This document shows, piece by piece, positions 10,801 through 18,457 of a stretch of DNA of 35,078 nt (positions are counted from its first letter, which is position 1; each line of letters starts with the position of its first letter). This DNA comes from a virus. The notes under the pieces were generated by a model. It did no database searches and had not been told where the DNA came from. It saw nothing but the letters and a program-made list of their open reading frames with translations. The translations under genes were made by a program, and so were the position numbers. The DNA lies in IMG/VR virus record IMGVR_UViG_3300030389_002571, positions 1 to 35,078 of that record. The stretch is one strand, 5' to 3'.

Positions 10801-13250
10801 TCTCCATCAACTACACATAAATTAAGAGATGCAAATCCACCAACTCCCTGGTAATCAAAAGAAGTTACATACCCTCTCCATGTTTTAGAAAGAGTTCCCT
10901 CTGTGTTCATTCCAGTTCCTCCATTAAAGCTAATAATTTTTCTCCCTAAAAAGTGAGCAAAGCCATCGGAAAAATCATTAAAGTTTCCATAGTATTCAAT
11001 GCCAAAATTATCAACTTCACCATAGGGCGCAGCTGAAAATTGAGTTCCTGGAGGGCAATTTGAAAAATTTATCGTAGCGCTGTACCATTGATCAAATGCA
11101 TTTGAGTTCACTCCATCAGAATCTAAAGCTAACCAAGATCCAATTCGATAAGGCACAGCGTCCTCCCGAACTTGATTTTCGCCAAATTCATCCTCAATAG
11201 AGTTATCCATTCCGTCTGGCAAGGCGTACATAGTACCCTCGGTATAAGCTTGACTAAGATATAATCTACTCCCATTAAAGGTTTTAAATCTTGAGCCCCT
11301 TACGTATGGCCAAAAAATATTTCTTTGTGTGCCGCCAGATACAGCACCTCTATTATCAAAAATTCTCCAAGGAGTGTCAGGTTTAAACGTAACACGCTCT
11401 CCATCAGAACCCACCTCTCCTCTACCCATAGCGGGCTTAGGGAAGCAGCTAAAAAAAGAGTTGTCATAATCCGCATCTATATCATAGATTTGAAAGAAAT
11501 AACCCTTTTTAGTTCCTGTTTGTGTTACGCATTCACCTGGATCTGAAGATGCTTGTGATCCTCCAACGGAAAACCCATCTTCAAATCCACTAGTTGGAAC
11601 TCTTCTCATCCTAAACTTAACGTCAGCTTTATTAATTATAAAAAATCCTCCACACCCTCCAGCTGATTGGCCTACTTCATAAGGATTTATTACACACACA
11701 AGCTCTGCAAAAGATGACGTTTGATCAAACTCTTGCTCGTTAGTTAATCCTAAATCTAGTTCTATAATTGGCTTTATCGGTCTGTTGTTTTGTGAATCAA
11801 TTGCATTGATAAGAACAACATCAAACTGAGATAAAATTAAATCTGATACATTGTTTGGCTCACTAGAAAAAGAACTGCCAGAAGCAATTAAAATATCTAT
11901 AATGTCGCTAACATCACTGTTTGTGATAGAGTTTTGAACTTCAAAAGTAAAACTAATGGGTATTTCTTTTATGCCAAGTATTAGAGGAGCTGCTGGGTTT
12001 GTACCTATCCTTACCTCAGATGCTCCATTTTCCACATCGTTCCAAGTCAGAACACCTACATCTGAATTCTGGTCAATACTATCCCCTGAAACCCCATCGT
12101 TATTAAAATCACGGAACAGATTTAAGCAGTATTGTTGTGTTGTGTTGCCTCCGCCAAAAACATTTGAATTATTAACTAGTTCATCTGTAATCATAGCAAA
12201 ACCACCAAATGAATTCGAGGGTTGCCACTCATCATCAAAGCTGGTTATTTCATTAACCGTCCTGTGCTGAGAGCCTATGTAAGAACCCTTTTCGTTGTAA
12301 ACATGAATATTTCTTGTTGGTTTAAATTTTATATTTACTTCATATACACCAGGTGATATTATTTCAGGCAGACCCGCTGTATCAACAACAAAGGCTGATA
12401 GCTTTCCTCTATATATAATTGACTTACAATCAATATCAAATGTTTTAAGATCTGCGAATCTGTCTTTGTAAACTACCGTTGAGTTGGAGCTTGTTGGGAC
12501 TTTATCAAATCCTTCTTGATAGTTACCGTACATTAACCTATTGCCAGACACAGCTTGTGACTGAGCTATAGCTGGAAGTTTGTCAAAGTTTTTAGATGAT
12601 TCTTTTAAAGGTATGACAGGGTAGATTCTTTCTTTATAAAAGCTGTATACACCCGCAGTTTCTTCATCCCCTACAAACGTGTAATTAATGTTATTAAAGT
12701 CTTCATTAGCGCCTACCTGATCGATTAGTTTCCATACACCTCCATCACCTTCTTTATATAATATTCTTATATCCCTAACTTCGTTGTTTTGTTTAGGTAT
12801 AGTTAAAAGCATATTATTTGATATAGATACTTCTTCAGGAGTTCTATTTCCAAGCGTAGCTATAGCTGGAGGGTATGCAACTTTAGAGAAAGAAGATAAG
12901 GAACTTACGTACCCATTTTTGTATACATTCTGATATGCAAAGATTAAACCCTCTGAGCTTTTAAAGTTGCTTTCAAGCTCTATGCCATTTTCATTAGTAA
13001 CCGTCTGAAAACTAAACTGTATTGGTTCTACTGGGACTCTTGGGCAAGCATTAATAAAATCTCGTAACTCTTGTCCAGAGTAATTAAAAGGGTTTCCTGT
13101 AAACTCCTCGTCAGTTTCAATACATCTACGCACATTAATAGACTTCGGCTCATTTTTATTATCCGTAAAGAATAACATAATGTCCGTTTCAGGATCGTCA
13201 CCTGCAAAAGGATAAACTAATGTTTCTAGTTGTTCTGTATTAAAAGGCAT
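7827..13250 (-). CDS. Giant tail (stabilization/nozzle-type) protein, 1807 aa
   Basis: This is the largest complete gene in the window. The protein is beta-rich with few long helices. Near the N-terminus is MLFFTDNKNEPKSINVRR (residues 25-42), a 'display of translated values' strand pattern I associate with long tail stabilization or nozzle proteins of crAss-like phages. Further on come YDKRGRRSS and SNRNEAKRFIQYVAGDAF segments, which recur in that group. A dockerin- or EF-like acidic loop, DFNNDGVSGDSID, lies at 381-393. A late region with IDGYIYFADKHNKRISRLDP looks like a beta-propeller blade. It is expressed just after the 391-residue dockerin-loop protein, which looks like the missing N-terminal part of the same architecture. 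The tail role is well supported by position and size; the exact part is inferred. Confidence 0.88.
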   Translation of the reverse strand: MPFNTEQLETLVYPFAGDDPETDIMLFFTDNKNEPKSINVRRCIETDEEFTGNPFNYSGQELRDFINACPRVPVEPIQFSFQTVTNENGIELESNFKSSEGLIFAYQNVYKNGYVSSLSSFSKVAYPPAIATLGNRTPEEVSISNNMLLTIPKQNNEVRDIRILYKEGDGGVWKLIDQVGANEDFNNINYTFVGDEETAGVYSFYKERIYPVIPLKESSKNFDKLPAIAQSQAVSGNRLMYGNYQEGFDKVPTSSNSTVVYKDRFADLKTFDIDCKSIIYRGKLSAFVVDTAGLPEIISPGVYEVNIKFKPTRNIHVYNEKGSYIGSQHRTVNEITSFDDEWQPSNSFGGFAMITDELVNNSNVFGGGNTTQQYCLNLFRDFNNDGVSGDSIDQNSDVGVLTWNDVENGASEVRIGTNPAAPLILGIKEIPISFTFEVQNSITNSDVSDIIDILIASGSSFSSEPNNVSDLILSQFDVVLINAIDSQNNRPIKPIIELDLGLTNEQEFDQTSSFAELVCVINPYEVGQSAGGCGGFFIINKADVKFRMRRVPTSGFEDGFSVGGSQASSDPGECVTQTGTKKGYFFQIYDIDADYDNSFFSCFPKPAMGRGEVGSDGERVTFKPDTPWRIFDNRGAVSGGTQRNIFWPYVRGSRFKTFNGSRLYLSQAYTEGTMYALPDGMDNSIEDEFGENQVREDAVPYRIGSWLALDSDGVNSNAFDQWYSATINFSNCPPGTQFSAAPYGEVDNFGIEYYGNFNDFSDGFAHFLGRKIISFNGGTGMNTEGTLSKTWRGYVTSFDYQGVGGFASLNLCVVDGDCGPGGQMSPNNPFSNSTLGIDGELENIVTPAFNLGDVLSYTPDGATTTFIYSDTTGVTSGAVNIVSANEAESSGVPYGVYPTEGLSESPTGSVPVHNRFGSVWNTTLLGLVTNMPYIDLVGNYLSVSAAEDAASLSPVKEGAFDAPVFDSITVDSNFAVLGDTELSFKTRASHDFGVVYYDKRGRRSSVNKLDSVYVPGYSDEERPGEPKGAVSINIDLKHKAPEWADRYKIFYSNRNEAKRFIQYVAGDAFIEKNTDSGKNKIYVSLNYLQGARMSYSNSYGARDKDTDEPTLYRYSKGDKLRVISYYKNETERVFLPPSYEFTVVGVETLNDLLEDHPLYSDGGLSGVNEDVEKLKRNGQFVVLTDNANANGFTGLDIASQTSNWAKRCIFEIVSPLKESDEETQPYFETSYGGRVVFSSAESLIADEEIYVHEQPPGGHLIEEGDVFFRSVPLNTREYVNNEFVDLIAVDEEGNDNSQSRFLPYYLETEALTDLYRTVAKGYGKPNFIDNDAFRKRMEASVIFSDKTESSQFRLRHTSFSDQEQNSFNLPEKHGDLNYIAGEDEYITTLQENKAAIIPVDRSITSTAQGAESVNLSDKVLNSAKFYFGEGGPAGNPESVVEIDGYIYFADKHNKRISRLDPGGQTVENISNLGMEEYFRRQFNRLLNSSNTLDKSDLRIVGGFDPMENEFIVSFLRPEDINTEVQEGLSINTPLSSSLADLEISSEEPFVNTTSFDHSGGKAWKTRYSFNSSSYSHVNNNLISFKNNQVWDHGKNDNRNNFHGSNYMSMVKSVSVGGDGSMTKVYKSLGLESYYDWPAIVKTNTETATIPTFTNYEGTRYASMPRSKSLSTSNVKSIGVVEETLIESLSSINIKFVSPVSTSLALGDGTIAKVVSNGSILENIDLTPVEKIDGHTITYTFNLAQGAILVNNPIPIGSTILHVGNSATHGDSLRDKYATVMLLNNSQAEAELYSVNLEVSGSKLDTSS

Positions 13251-13261
13251 ATGTGTTTAAT

Positions 13262-14437
13262 TTAATCTGAGTCTTCAACAGTAAAGCCATAGACAGCCAG
13301 CAGTGCAAGCATATCAGCATTTGATACAAATCCATCTTGATTAAAGTCCCCTAAAAGATCATCTCCAATAACTCCAAAGTTTTGCAAAAAGTCAAGGAGA
13401 TCCTGTGCACTTATACTACCATCATCATTAAGGTCAAAAATAGGATCAGCAAGATTTATTGAAACCCCTTCATCTGAGGCATCAGTGTCGGCATCAGAAT
13501 CAATATCAGAGTCGACATCAGGATCGGGATCAGGGTCAGGAGGAGGTGGCGGAGTATAAGGACATCCAAAATTTTGTATTGGGATATTAAGGAATTGTAA
13601 CACTTGGCCAGTGCCTGAAACGGAACCATAATTTGTTCCAGCAATATCGCCAAAAACATTTTCATACGGAACAGAAAATACAGGAATCTCGTAAACATTA
13701 CCTAGAGTATCTTGAATGTACCAAGTTGTTTCTGCTCCAACATTAGGAAATTCTATTTCAGGTATAGGAGGATAAATAGCATTTGTCGAACCAATAGGCC
13801 CTGACTGTTGCTGTAAAAGCTCTGTCAAAGGTTCTTGAAGGGCAAAAATAAAAGAAGCATTTGTTATTCCATTAGGAGAGTTTTCTTCTGTTACATAGTC
13901 ACAGAAATTAAATACCGTAGCGTTTGCAATTGCATTTTGTATTGCGAGTTCTTCATCTATTTCAAACTCAATCTCTTGATCTTGATCAATTGTACTATCA
14001 CCCCCCAAAACAGCCTGATCAACCTCAATAACAGCTTCTTCTTCTGGGTTTGTTTTAACCCTAATCACATCACCTTTGACAAAACCATTCCTGTCAAAGT
14101 TTAACTCAGGTGTTTGAAGTATTAATCTGTATGTATTTGTTATTGCGCTGTATGCAAAAACACTGTGGTTGTTATTTTCATTCCAAACAAAAAAGTACAC
14201 AACACCTAAAGTTTCATCCTTTGTGCTGCCTATAACTACATTCTCCCCTGCTGGGAATCCAGCTGACTCATGTGCTACTAAAACTTCATTAGTCCCTTTA
14301 ATATTTTTAAGAACTCCAGCTCCACCCTCCTCATCACCTGTAACGGTAATGTTGAGAGCATCAAGCATTTCTGTTGGAGCCATTGCTCTAAAATCCTTAG
14401 AAGTTTGTAGTATGCGTGGTGTTAACTTATCTATCAT
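13262..14437 (-). CDS. Tail protein with C-terminal dockerin-like calcium loops (391 aa)
   Basis: The N-terminal part starts MIDKLTPRILQTSKDFRAM and continues with segments about knowing and displaying values (VVYFFVWNENNNHSVFAY), the kind of beta strand set that begins the tail stabilization protein of crAss-like phages. After a Pro/Asp-rich linker (296-323) come two loops, DLNDDGSISAQD (335-346) and DFNQDGFVSNAD (364-375). Both fit the D-x-N/D-x-D-G-x-I/V-x-x-x-D pattern of type I dockerin repeats, which bind calcium and pair with cohesin partners. The ATG overlaps the upstream stop (ATGA). The 1807-residue gene follows after 11 bases and appears to continue the same fold. Dockerin identity is by motif only; EF-hand-like calcium loops of another family are the alternative. 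Confidence 0.88.
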   Translation of the reverse strand: MIDKLTPRILQTSKDFRAMAPTEMLDALNITVTGDEEGGAGVLKNIKGTNEVLVAHESAGFPAGENVVIGSTKDETLGVVYFFVWNENNNHSVFAYSAITNTYRLILQTPELNFDRNGFVKGDVIRVKTNPEEEAVIEVDQAVLGGDSTIDQDQEIEFEIDEELAIQNAIANATVFNFCDYVTEENSPNGITNASFIFALQEPLTELLQQQSGPIGSTNAIYPPIPEIEFPNVGAETTWYIQDTLGNVYEIPVFSVPYENVFGDIAGTNYGSVSGTGQVLQFLNIPIQNFGCPYTPPPPPDPDPDPDVDSDIDSDADTDASDEGVSINLADPIFDLNDDGSISAQDLLDFLQNFGVIGDDLLGDFNQDGFVSNADMLALLAVYGFTVEDSD

Positions 14438-15276
14438 ACCTTAGGAGACTGTCTAAAGTTCTTTTGTATTACTTGTAATGCTTCTTCTTTGGTGAAGTTG
14501 GTTAGCCTTGCATTTGCTTTACGGCGCTCATTATAGTACTCTGATCTAGCTCTTGCTTTTTCACCCATAGGAACTTGAGACTTTCTTTCAATAAGCTTAT
14601 AGTATATGTAAGCTCTTAAAGCTTCTTCTGCATACACGTGCACTTGAGGGTCAGAAGATCTAGCTTCGTCAGCTATATACTCAATAACAACTTCAGTGTA
14701 AGCTGTCGATGTGTCTATATCTATTCTGTTTTGATCTAAATTTAACCTGTAAGATCCTCCTCTATGCCCGCCTCCAACTCCGTAAAGTCTACCATTACTT
14801 GTTCCGTGGACAAAGTTCCTAAACACAAAAGAATTAAATGCGTCATCTAAATCAGTATCTTGTGAAGCTCCAGCTGTAGAAGACTTTGAATCTACCCTGT
14901 CAAAAACACCATCACCATCTGAATCAGCAGCTGATGCAGAAGTTCCAACAGCCGTACCAGAACTATTAGCGTAAGATTGAGAGTAGTTAATATTTTTATT
15001 TTCAGTAAAGACTACAACAGATCCATTTTCCCCAACGACACCTAGCTTAATTAAATCTACAAAATCGTCAGGCAACTCAACAGTATTGTTTGATGTTGTT
15101 ACATCTAGTTTTAAGGATTTGATTGTTTTACCTAAATCAAAACCAATTTCTCTCAACCCTCTTAGAGCAAAGTTATGTATAGCAACTTGAGAAGAATTAG
15201 ATGAATAATCTCCTTCTTCTTGCGTTAAGATAAAATCTCCTACTATTTGACTTAATAATACTTTATTTCTTGCCAT
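14434..15276 (-). CDS. Head-tail connector / tail tubular-type protein (280 aa)
   Basis: An N-terminal helical and strand region (about 1-100) leads into a loop with DSDGDGVFDRVD (118-129), which resembles a thrombospondin type 3 calcium repeat. The C-terminal part, with VVIEYIADE, a helix containing EEALRAYIYYKLIERK, and a final Arg/Asn-rich helix (about 245-275), resembles the P22 gp4-like or tubular connector proteins seen next to ring proteins in crAss-like phages. Position between the 234-residue ring-like protein (one-base TAATG overlap upstream) and the large tail genes fits a connector. The calcium-type loop looks like an insertion in an otherwise conserved connector fold. Family assignment is from memory of sequence style; a structure prediction would decide. 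Confidence 0.85.
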   Translation of the reverse strand: MARNKVLLSQIVGDFILTQEEGDYSSNSSQVAIHNFALRGLREIGFDLGKTIKSLKLDVTTSNNTVELPDDFVDLIKLGVVGENGSVVVFTENKNINYSQSYANSSGTAVGTSASAADSDGDGVFDRVDSKSSTAGASQDTDLDDAFNSFVFRNFVHGTSNGRLYGVGGGHRGGSYRLNLDQNRIDIDTSTAYTEVVIEYIADEARSSDPQVHVYAEEALRAYIYYKLIERKSQVPMGEKARARSEYYNERRKANARLTNFTKEEALQVIQKNFRQSPKV

Positions 15277-15980
15277 TATGCTTGAGTTTCTTCAGTTGTA
15301 CCATAAACCTGTACTTGCTGATCTCTAAGGTTAATCCCTATCATCTTTGCTATTTCTGCAATAAGCTCCTGCTCATAGTGCTTTGGTAATTCAAAGTCTT
15401 GACTTGCTGTTTCATTAAATGCTTCAACGGTAACATTGTTAATATCAACAGTGTTTACTTGATAACTAGGCACCAAAGGAGTTCTTAAGTATGTCAATAT
15501 CACTCTACTTATTGCCGTTGGAAAAACCTCTATATCCTCTGATATTAAAGCCACTGGATACTCTCTAGTCGGAGCCGACAGATTACTAGATAGAAGTTGG
15601 TTTACTTTATGTTCGTCATACAATAAGTGTATGTTTGTTTTTGCTCTACCTCTAGCTCCTGTTAAACTACAAGAAACAGCAAAAGAAAAATCTATAGGCT
15701 TTTCAAAAACACCAGTAGTGTTGTTCTTAATAAGTTCTTCTTTTCTTCTTAATACAGACAAATCAGATTTAGAACGAGTAACCATAGACAAGTGTGCAGC
15801 CCCATCAGCATTCATCCTTCTTAACTTTTTACCGTTGTAAAGATCTTCAAATATTTCGTTAAAGATGTTAAGCTGAGCAATCCTAGCGAAGTCATTAAAA
15901 ACCAAAGGAGAGACAAATCCCTTTTGGTCTTTATTAACTAAATTCTTTACTGCATCATATACCGACTGTACACTTATCAT
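15276..15980 (-). CDS. Ring / connector-type structural protein (234 aa)
   Basis: The protein starts MISVQSVYDAVKNLVNKDQ, followed by GFVSPLVFNDFARIAQLNIF, a helix-turn-helix opening that I associate with ring or connector proteins of crAss-like and related Bacteroidota phages. The middle is beta-rich and ends in a short helix with HYEQELIAEIAKMIGINLRDQQ (about 200-222, given as its two ends). A Bacteroidota -7 box, TATATTTG, lies 16 bases upstream of the ATG, and a terminator closes the preceding transcript, so this gene heads a tail operon running to the left edge. The stop overlaps the next start by one base. Role inferred from position and N-terminal pattern. Confidence 0.85.
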   Translation of the reverse strand: MISVQSVYDAVKNLVNKDQKGFVSPLVFNDFARIAQLNIFNEIFEDLYNGKKLRRMNADGAAHLSMVTRSKSDLSVLRRKEELIKNNTTGVFEKPIDFSFAVSCSLTGARGRAKTNIHLLYDEHKVNQLLSSNLSAPTREYPVALISEDIEVFPTAISRVILTYLRTPLVPSYQVNTVDINNVTVEAFNETASQDFELPKHYEQELIAEIAKMIGINLRDQQVQVYGTTEETQA

Positions 15981-15996
15981 ATTATAATATTTACAA

Positions 15997-16004
15997 CAAA
16001 TATA
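15997..16004 (-). promoter_or_regulatory. Bacteroidota -7 box (TATATTTG) for the ring/tail operon
   Basis: TATATTTG lies 16 bases upstream of the ATG at 15980 and directly after the terminator at 16007-16030, so termination and restart are packed into about 35 bases. It would drive the ring, connector and tail genes. A -33 element is not visible, because the terminator hairpin occupies that position. Confidence 0.6.
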
Positions 16005-16006
16005 CG

Positions 16007-16030
16007 AAAAAGGCCAGCACTGGGCTGACC
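16007..16030 (-). terminator. Intrinsic terminator after the 281-residue gene
   Basis: On the minus strand GGTCAGC, loop CCAGT and GCTGGCC form a 7-pair stem with one G-T pair (16012-16030), followed by five T (16011-16007). It lies 28 bases after the stop at 16058 and ahead of the box at 15997-16004. Confidence 0.75.
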
Positions 16031-16057
16031 TCCTTGTTTAGCATGAACTACGCAGTA

Positions 16058-16903
16058 TTAAGCTAACCCTTCTAATTGTGTTTCAATATCTGCTAGCACT
16101 AATGATCCCTTATCTGTCATGCAGAATCTAGATAAGATATCAATGCTGTCTTGTCCGTGAGGTACTGAAACTATAATACTATTTGAATCATACCATCTAA
16201 CAGAATCTCTTGAGTCTTTAATAATCTGATAATCTAAAGCTTGTTTTATAATTGCCTTGCACTTAACAATAGGGTCATTAAAAGATTCTATAAAAGATTT
16301 AGGGCTTTCTTTCGCCTTCATTAAAAGATCTCTTTTGATCTCAGTCATTTGGCGATTTATATTCATTCTGTAGAATAAAGCAACAGCTAGCAAATCATTT
16401 GTGCTTGAGTTCTTAACTAAAGAAATAGCATCAAACATTTCAAATTCTTTATCTACTACATCTTGAGCTTCAAGACCTTTATCCATCAGTTTAAACTGAT
16501 TGCCTCCATTTGCTACATTAGAGGGGTGTATCTCTAAAAACTTTTTTAGGTTAGGTTTATTATGCATTACAGTTAAATAACCATCTCTAAAAATTATAGG
16601 TTCAGACTTACTGTTTTCAGACTGCTCATCTTGCCATATAGAATTTTCATTTGGGCAGTAACGAGCTGTTCTAATACTGTCAGTTTCTGGATCATACACC
16701 GACAGCTTCCTACTCATAAGCATGTAAGCTGGACCTTTATTAGTAAGAGACTCATACACTTGGTTTGAGTTGTTGTCTAAAGATCTTTTAAATGTAGTTG
16801 GTTGTTTTTTTGGTTGCGGCTTAGGCGCTTCCATTACCACCTCTTTTGCTACAGCATCCTGAGGTTTAGACTGTCCTCCAGTCCTTCTTGTTTTCTTTTC
16901 CAT
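16058..16903 (-). CDS. Conserved basic phage protein, function unknown (281 aa)
   Basis: About 40 N-terminal residues are Lys/Arg/Gln/Pro-rich and likely disordered. The rest starts with GPAYMLMSRKLSVYDPETDS, and then has a region with PNENSIWQDEQ and IIFRDGYLTVMHNKP followed by KFLEIHPSN. I recognise this pattern as recurring in structural regions of crAss-like and other marine phages, but do not know its function. The C-terminal half is helical (about 150-250). A TATATTTG box is 29 bases upstream of the ATG at 16903, and a hairpin terminator lies at 16007-16030 after the stop, so it may be a single-gene transcript. Its abundance-type promoter and place between fibre-like and ring genes suggest a virion or assembly role; this is inference. 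Confidence 0.82.
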   Translation of the reverse strand: MEKKTRRTGGQSKPQDAVAKEVVMEAPKPQPKKQPTTFKRSLDNNSNQVYESLTNKGPAYMLMSRKLSVYDPETDSIRTARYCPNENSIWQDEQSENSKSEPIIFRDGYLTVMHNKPNLKKFLEIHPSNVANGGNQFKLMDKGLEAQDVVDKEFEMFDAISLVKNSSTNDLLAVALFYRMNINRQMTEIKRDLLMKAKESPKSFIESFNDPIVKCKAIIKQALDYQIIKDSRDSVRWYDSNSIIVSVPHGQDSIDILSRFCMTDKGSLVLADIETQLEGLA

Positions 16904-16932
16904 TAGTATTAAATATTAAATTAAAATCGTAA

Positions 16933-16940
16933 CAAATATA
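16933..16940 (-). promoter_or_regulatory. Bacteroidota -7 box (TATATTTG) for the 281-residue gene
   Basis: TATATTTG lies 29 bases upstream of the ATG at 16903 in a 56-base gap. No clear -33 TTTG is seen. The AT-rich leader has no Shine-Dalgarno sequence, as is usual in Bacteroidota. Confidence 0.55.
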
Positions 16941-16959
16941 ACAATAAATGCTATACGTT

Positions 16960-18003
16960 TTAAGAGTCCTTAACCTCTGACGATCCTGTGTATCTAGTAG
17001 ACCAATCCATTTCAATAATAACATTAACAAACCAGTTGGCACTACCACTTAGGTCGGCATCAGCTTGAATGCTTATTGCCATATTATCTCCAACATTTAA
17101 AGCAGCGTTATCAAAATTAAAGTATGCAAGATGGTTGTCGTCTGTAGAAGCTATTGCTAGTGTTTCAGACTCAACAGATGTAGGACTAAGACCAGGAGGT
17201 TGGTTGATTGGAGTTTTTTCTACAGTAAGTGTAAGATTTCCGTTACCCGTAGTAGCGGCAGGCAGTTTAATAATAACACTTTTAACCACTATGTTACACG
17301 GACAAAGCCAATCTGTTAAAGTATTACCGTCTGACGTTGTTTCTTGAGGAGGGTCTGCTAACGGGAGATAGTGCTTAGTAGTGCCTATATCATCAAAAAA
17401 TTGACAGGTAATAAAATGCATTGTTTTAGCCGTAAGAGAGCCATCAACAGTTAACTCCCCAGTGCTAGAATTAAAAGAAAGATTACTGCCAGTTTTAGGA
17501 GCTAGATCACCAGTTGCTGCAGTAACAAATAATGGGAAGCAAGTAGTGTCTGATGATTCATCAGCTACTGTTACTGTGGTAGGAGTTCCAGTAGGCACAG
17601 TCTGAAAACTGCATGTTCCATCTCCATCTTCTCTTAAAAATTTTGTTCCTCCAGTCTCCCCAGTAGAAGCAACATTTACCCCCTCTATTGAATCTGTTGT
17701 TGTAGTTACAACTATAGAAGAAATGGCGGTTACGTTTTTTGTAAAGAACGTATCGTTAATATCATCATACTTAAATACTGTAGCATTTGAGTTAGCTATT
17801 TGAGATGAAATAGCAGTAATAACATCTGTTGCTTTACCAGAAGTGACGGTTAATGTAACAACCGTTGTAGCCTCCTTTCCATCTTTATGTGTTTCAAATC
17901 GTAAGGATACTGAAGTGTCACTTGTGTACTCAACAATCTTAAGTGCAGAAGCTGGTATAGTATAAACCTCTGTAGACCTTCTTATAAATAGAAACTGTTT
18001 CAT
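16960..18003 (-). CDS. Virion fibre- or appendage-like protein (347 aa)
   Basis: The protein is Thr/Ser/Val-rich and almost wholly beta-strand in character. The middle contains VTAATGDLAPKTG and SNLSFNSSTGELTVDGSLT, the 'G-S-N-L-x-F-N-x-S-T-G-x-L' repeat that appears in phage fibre and appendage proteins, sometimes several times; here I see one clear copy at about residues 172-192. The last third (about 230-335) resembles a jelly-roll-like end domain with SVIIKLPAATTGNGNLTL. A UUCG-type terminator and a TATATTTG box 6 bases upstream of the ATG separate it from the gene before, so the mRNA may be leaderless. Its position between the capsid-linked protein and the ring genes favours a head or collar fibre; a receptor-binding role is possible but unsupported. 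Confidence 0.8.
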   Translation of the reverse strand: MKQFLFIRRSTEVYTIPASALKIVEYTSDTSVSLRFETHKDGKEATTVVTLTVTSGKATDVITAISSQIANSNATVFKYDDINDTFFTKNVTAISSIVVTTTTDSIEGVNVASTGETGGTKFLREDGDGTCSFQTVPTGTPTTVTVADESSDTTCFPLFVTAATGDLAPKTGSNLSFNSSTGELTVDGSLTAKTMHFITCQFFDDIGTTKHYLPLADPPQETTSDGNTLTDWLCPCNIVVKSVIIKLPAATTGNGNLTLTVEKTPINQPPGLSPTSVESETLAIASTDDNHLAYFNFDNAALNVGDNMAISIQADADLSGSANWFVNVIIEMDWSTRYTGSSEVKDS

Positions 18004-18009
18004 TGCTTA

Positions 18010-18017
18010 CAAATATA
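18010..18017 (-). promoter_or_regulatory. Bacteroidota -7 box (TATATTTG) 6 bases before the 347-residue gene
   Basis: TATATTTG is followed by six bases (TAAGCA) and the ATG at 18003, so transcription would start at or next to the start codon. It follows the terminator at 18029-18046, the same design as at 15997-16030. The two sites also share CG directly before the box. Confidence 0.6.
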
Positions 18018-18023
18018 CGACAA

Positions 18024-18046
18024 AAGAAAAAGGCCCGAAGGCCTTT
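18024..18046 (-). terminator. Intrinsic terminator with UUCG tetraloop
   Basis: On the minus strand AAAGGCC, loop TTCG and GGCCTTT form a perfect 7-pair stem (18029-18046) closed by C(UUCG)G, a very stable tetraloop. A T-rich tract (TTTTTCTTTT) overlaps and follows its 3' arm. It ends the capsid transcript after the 121-residue gene and precedes the box at 18010-18017. Confidence 0.85.
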
Positions 18047-18070
18047 CTCGTGTAGTATGAATAATCACTA

Positions 18071-18436
18071 TTATCCAACAGTAGGTGTATCCATAGCTCC
18101 TGTCTCATTACCTAGTTCTAAGATCTTCCAATAAGATCCTGTCCACTGGCAAATTGCGTAGTCTCCAACAGTTGTCATTCTAATAACATCTAAAGAAGCT
18201 GACTCAGCATTTGTAAGAGTTACATCAACATCATCACCACTAGCGCTTTCGGCAACATACTGAATCTTTTTTAGTTGACCTGTTTTAAGGCCAGCTGGTA
18301 AAGAAGCTTTGTCGTCTGCGTTAGCACCAGTAATTTTTGTTAAATAATTAGTGACAGATATTACTGTATTTGTTCCAGATACTGTAATAGCATCTGCCGA
18401 TCCGTCTGGGATTAAGGGAAATAAAAATTCTGCCAT
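18071..18436 (-). CDS. Small beta-rich head-associated protein (121 aa)
   Basis: A 121-residue beta-rich protein with no signal peptide and no recognised family. It contains DGSADAITVSGTNTVISVT near the N-terminus and a strand pair ending ICQWTGSYWKILELGN near the C-terminus, which reads as a fold of short strands closing on Trp residues. Comparable small proteins follow the capsid gene in many phages and decorate or brace the shell. It lies 62 bases after the major capsid gene, with a strong hairpin in the gap, and is followed by an intrinsic terminator at 18029-18046, so it is the last gene of the capsid transcript. Decoration or head-fibre base is an inference from position only. Confidence 0.8.
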   Translation of the reverse strand: MAEFLFPLIPDGSADAITVSGTNTVISVTNYLTKITGANADDKASLPAGLKTGQLKKIQYVAESASGDDVDVTLTNAESASLDVIRMTTVGDYAICQWTGSYWKILELGNETGAMDTPTVG

Positions 18437-18457
18437 GATTAAAAGTATTAAAGATCA

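Noticed and set aside
10459-10854. 131-codon plus-strand frame
   Set aside because: It lies wholly inside the 1807-residue tail gene on the other strand, lacks a promoter box or coupled neighbours, and its composition mirrors the real gene.
13494-13550. Short tandem repeat in the DNA of the Asp/Pro/Ser linker
   Set aside because: The near-repeat of six-base units is explained by codons for Asp-Pro and Asp-Ser in the protein linker.
13456-13698. 80-codon minus-strand frame in the dockerin-loop gene
   Set aside because: It is a shifted reading of the Asp/Pro linker region; the Leu/Ile/Met repeats come from the GAT/CCT-rich linker codons.
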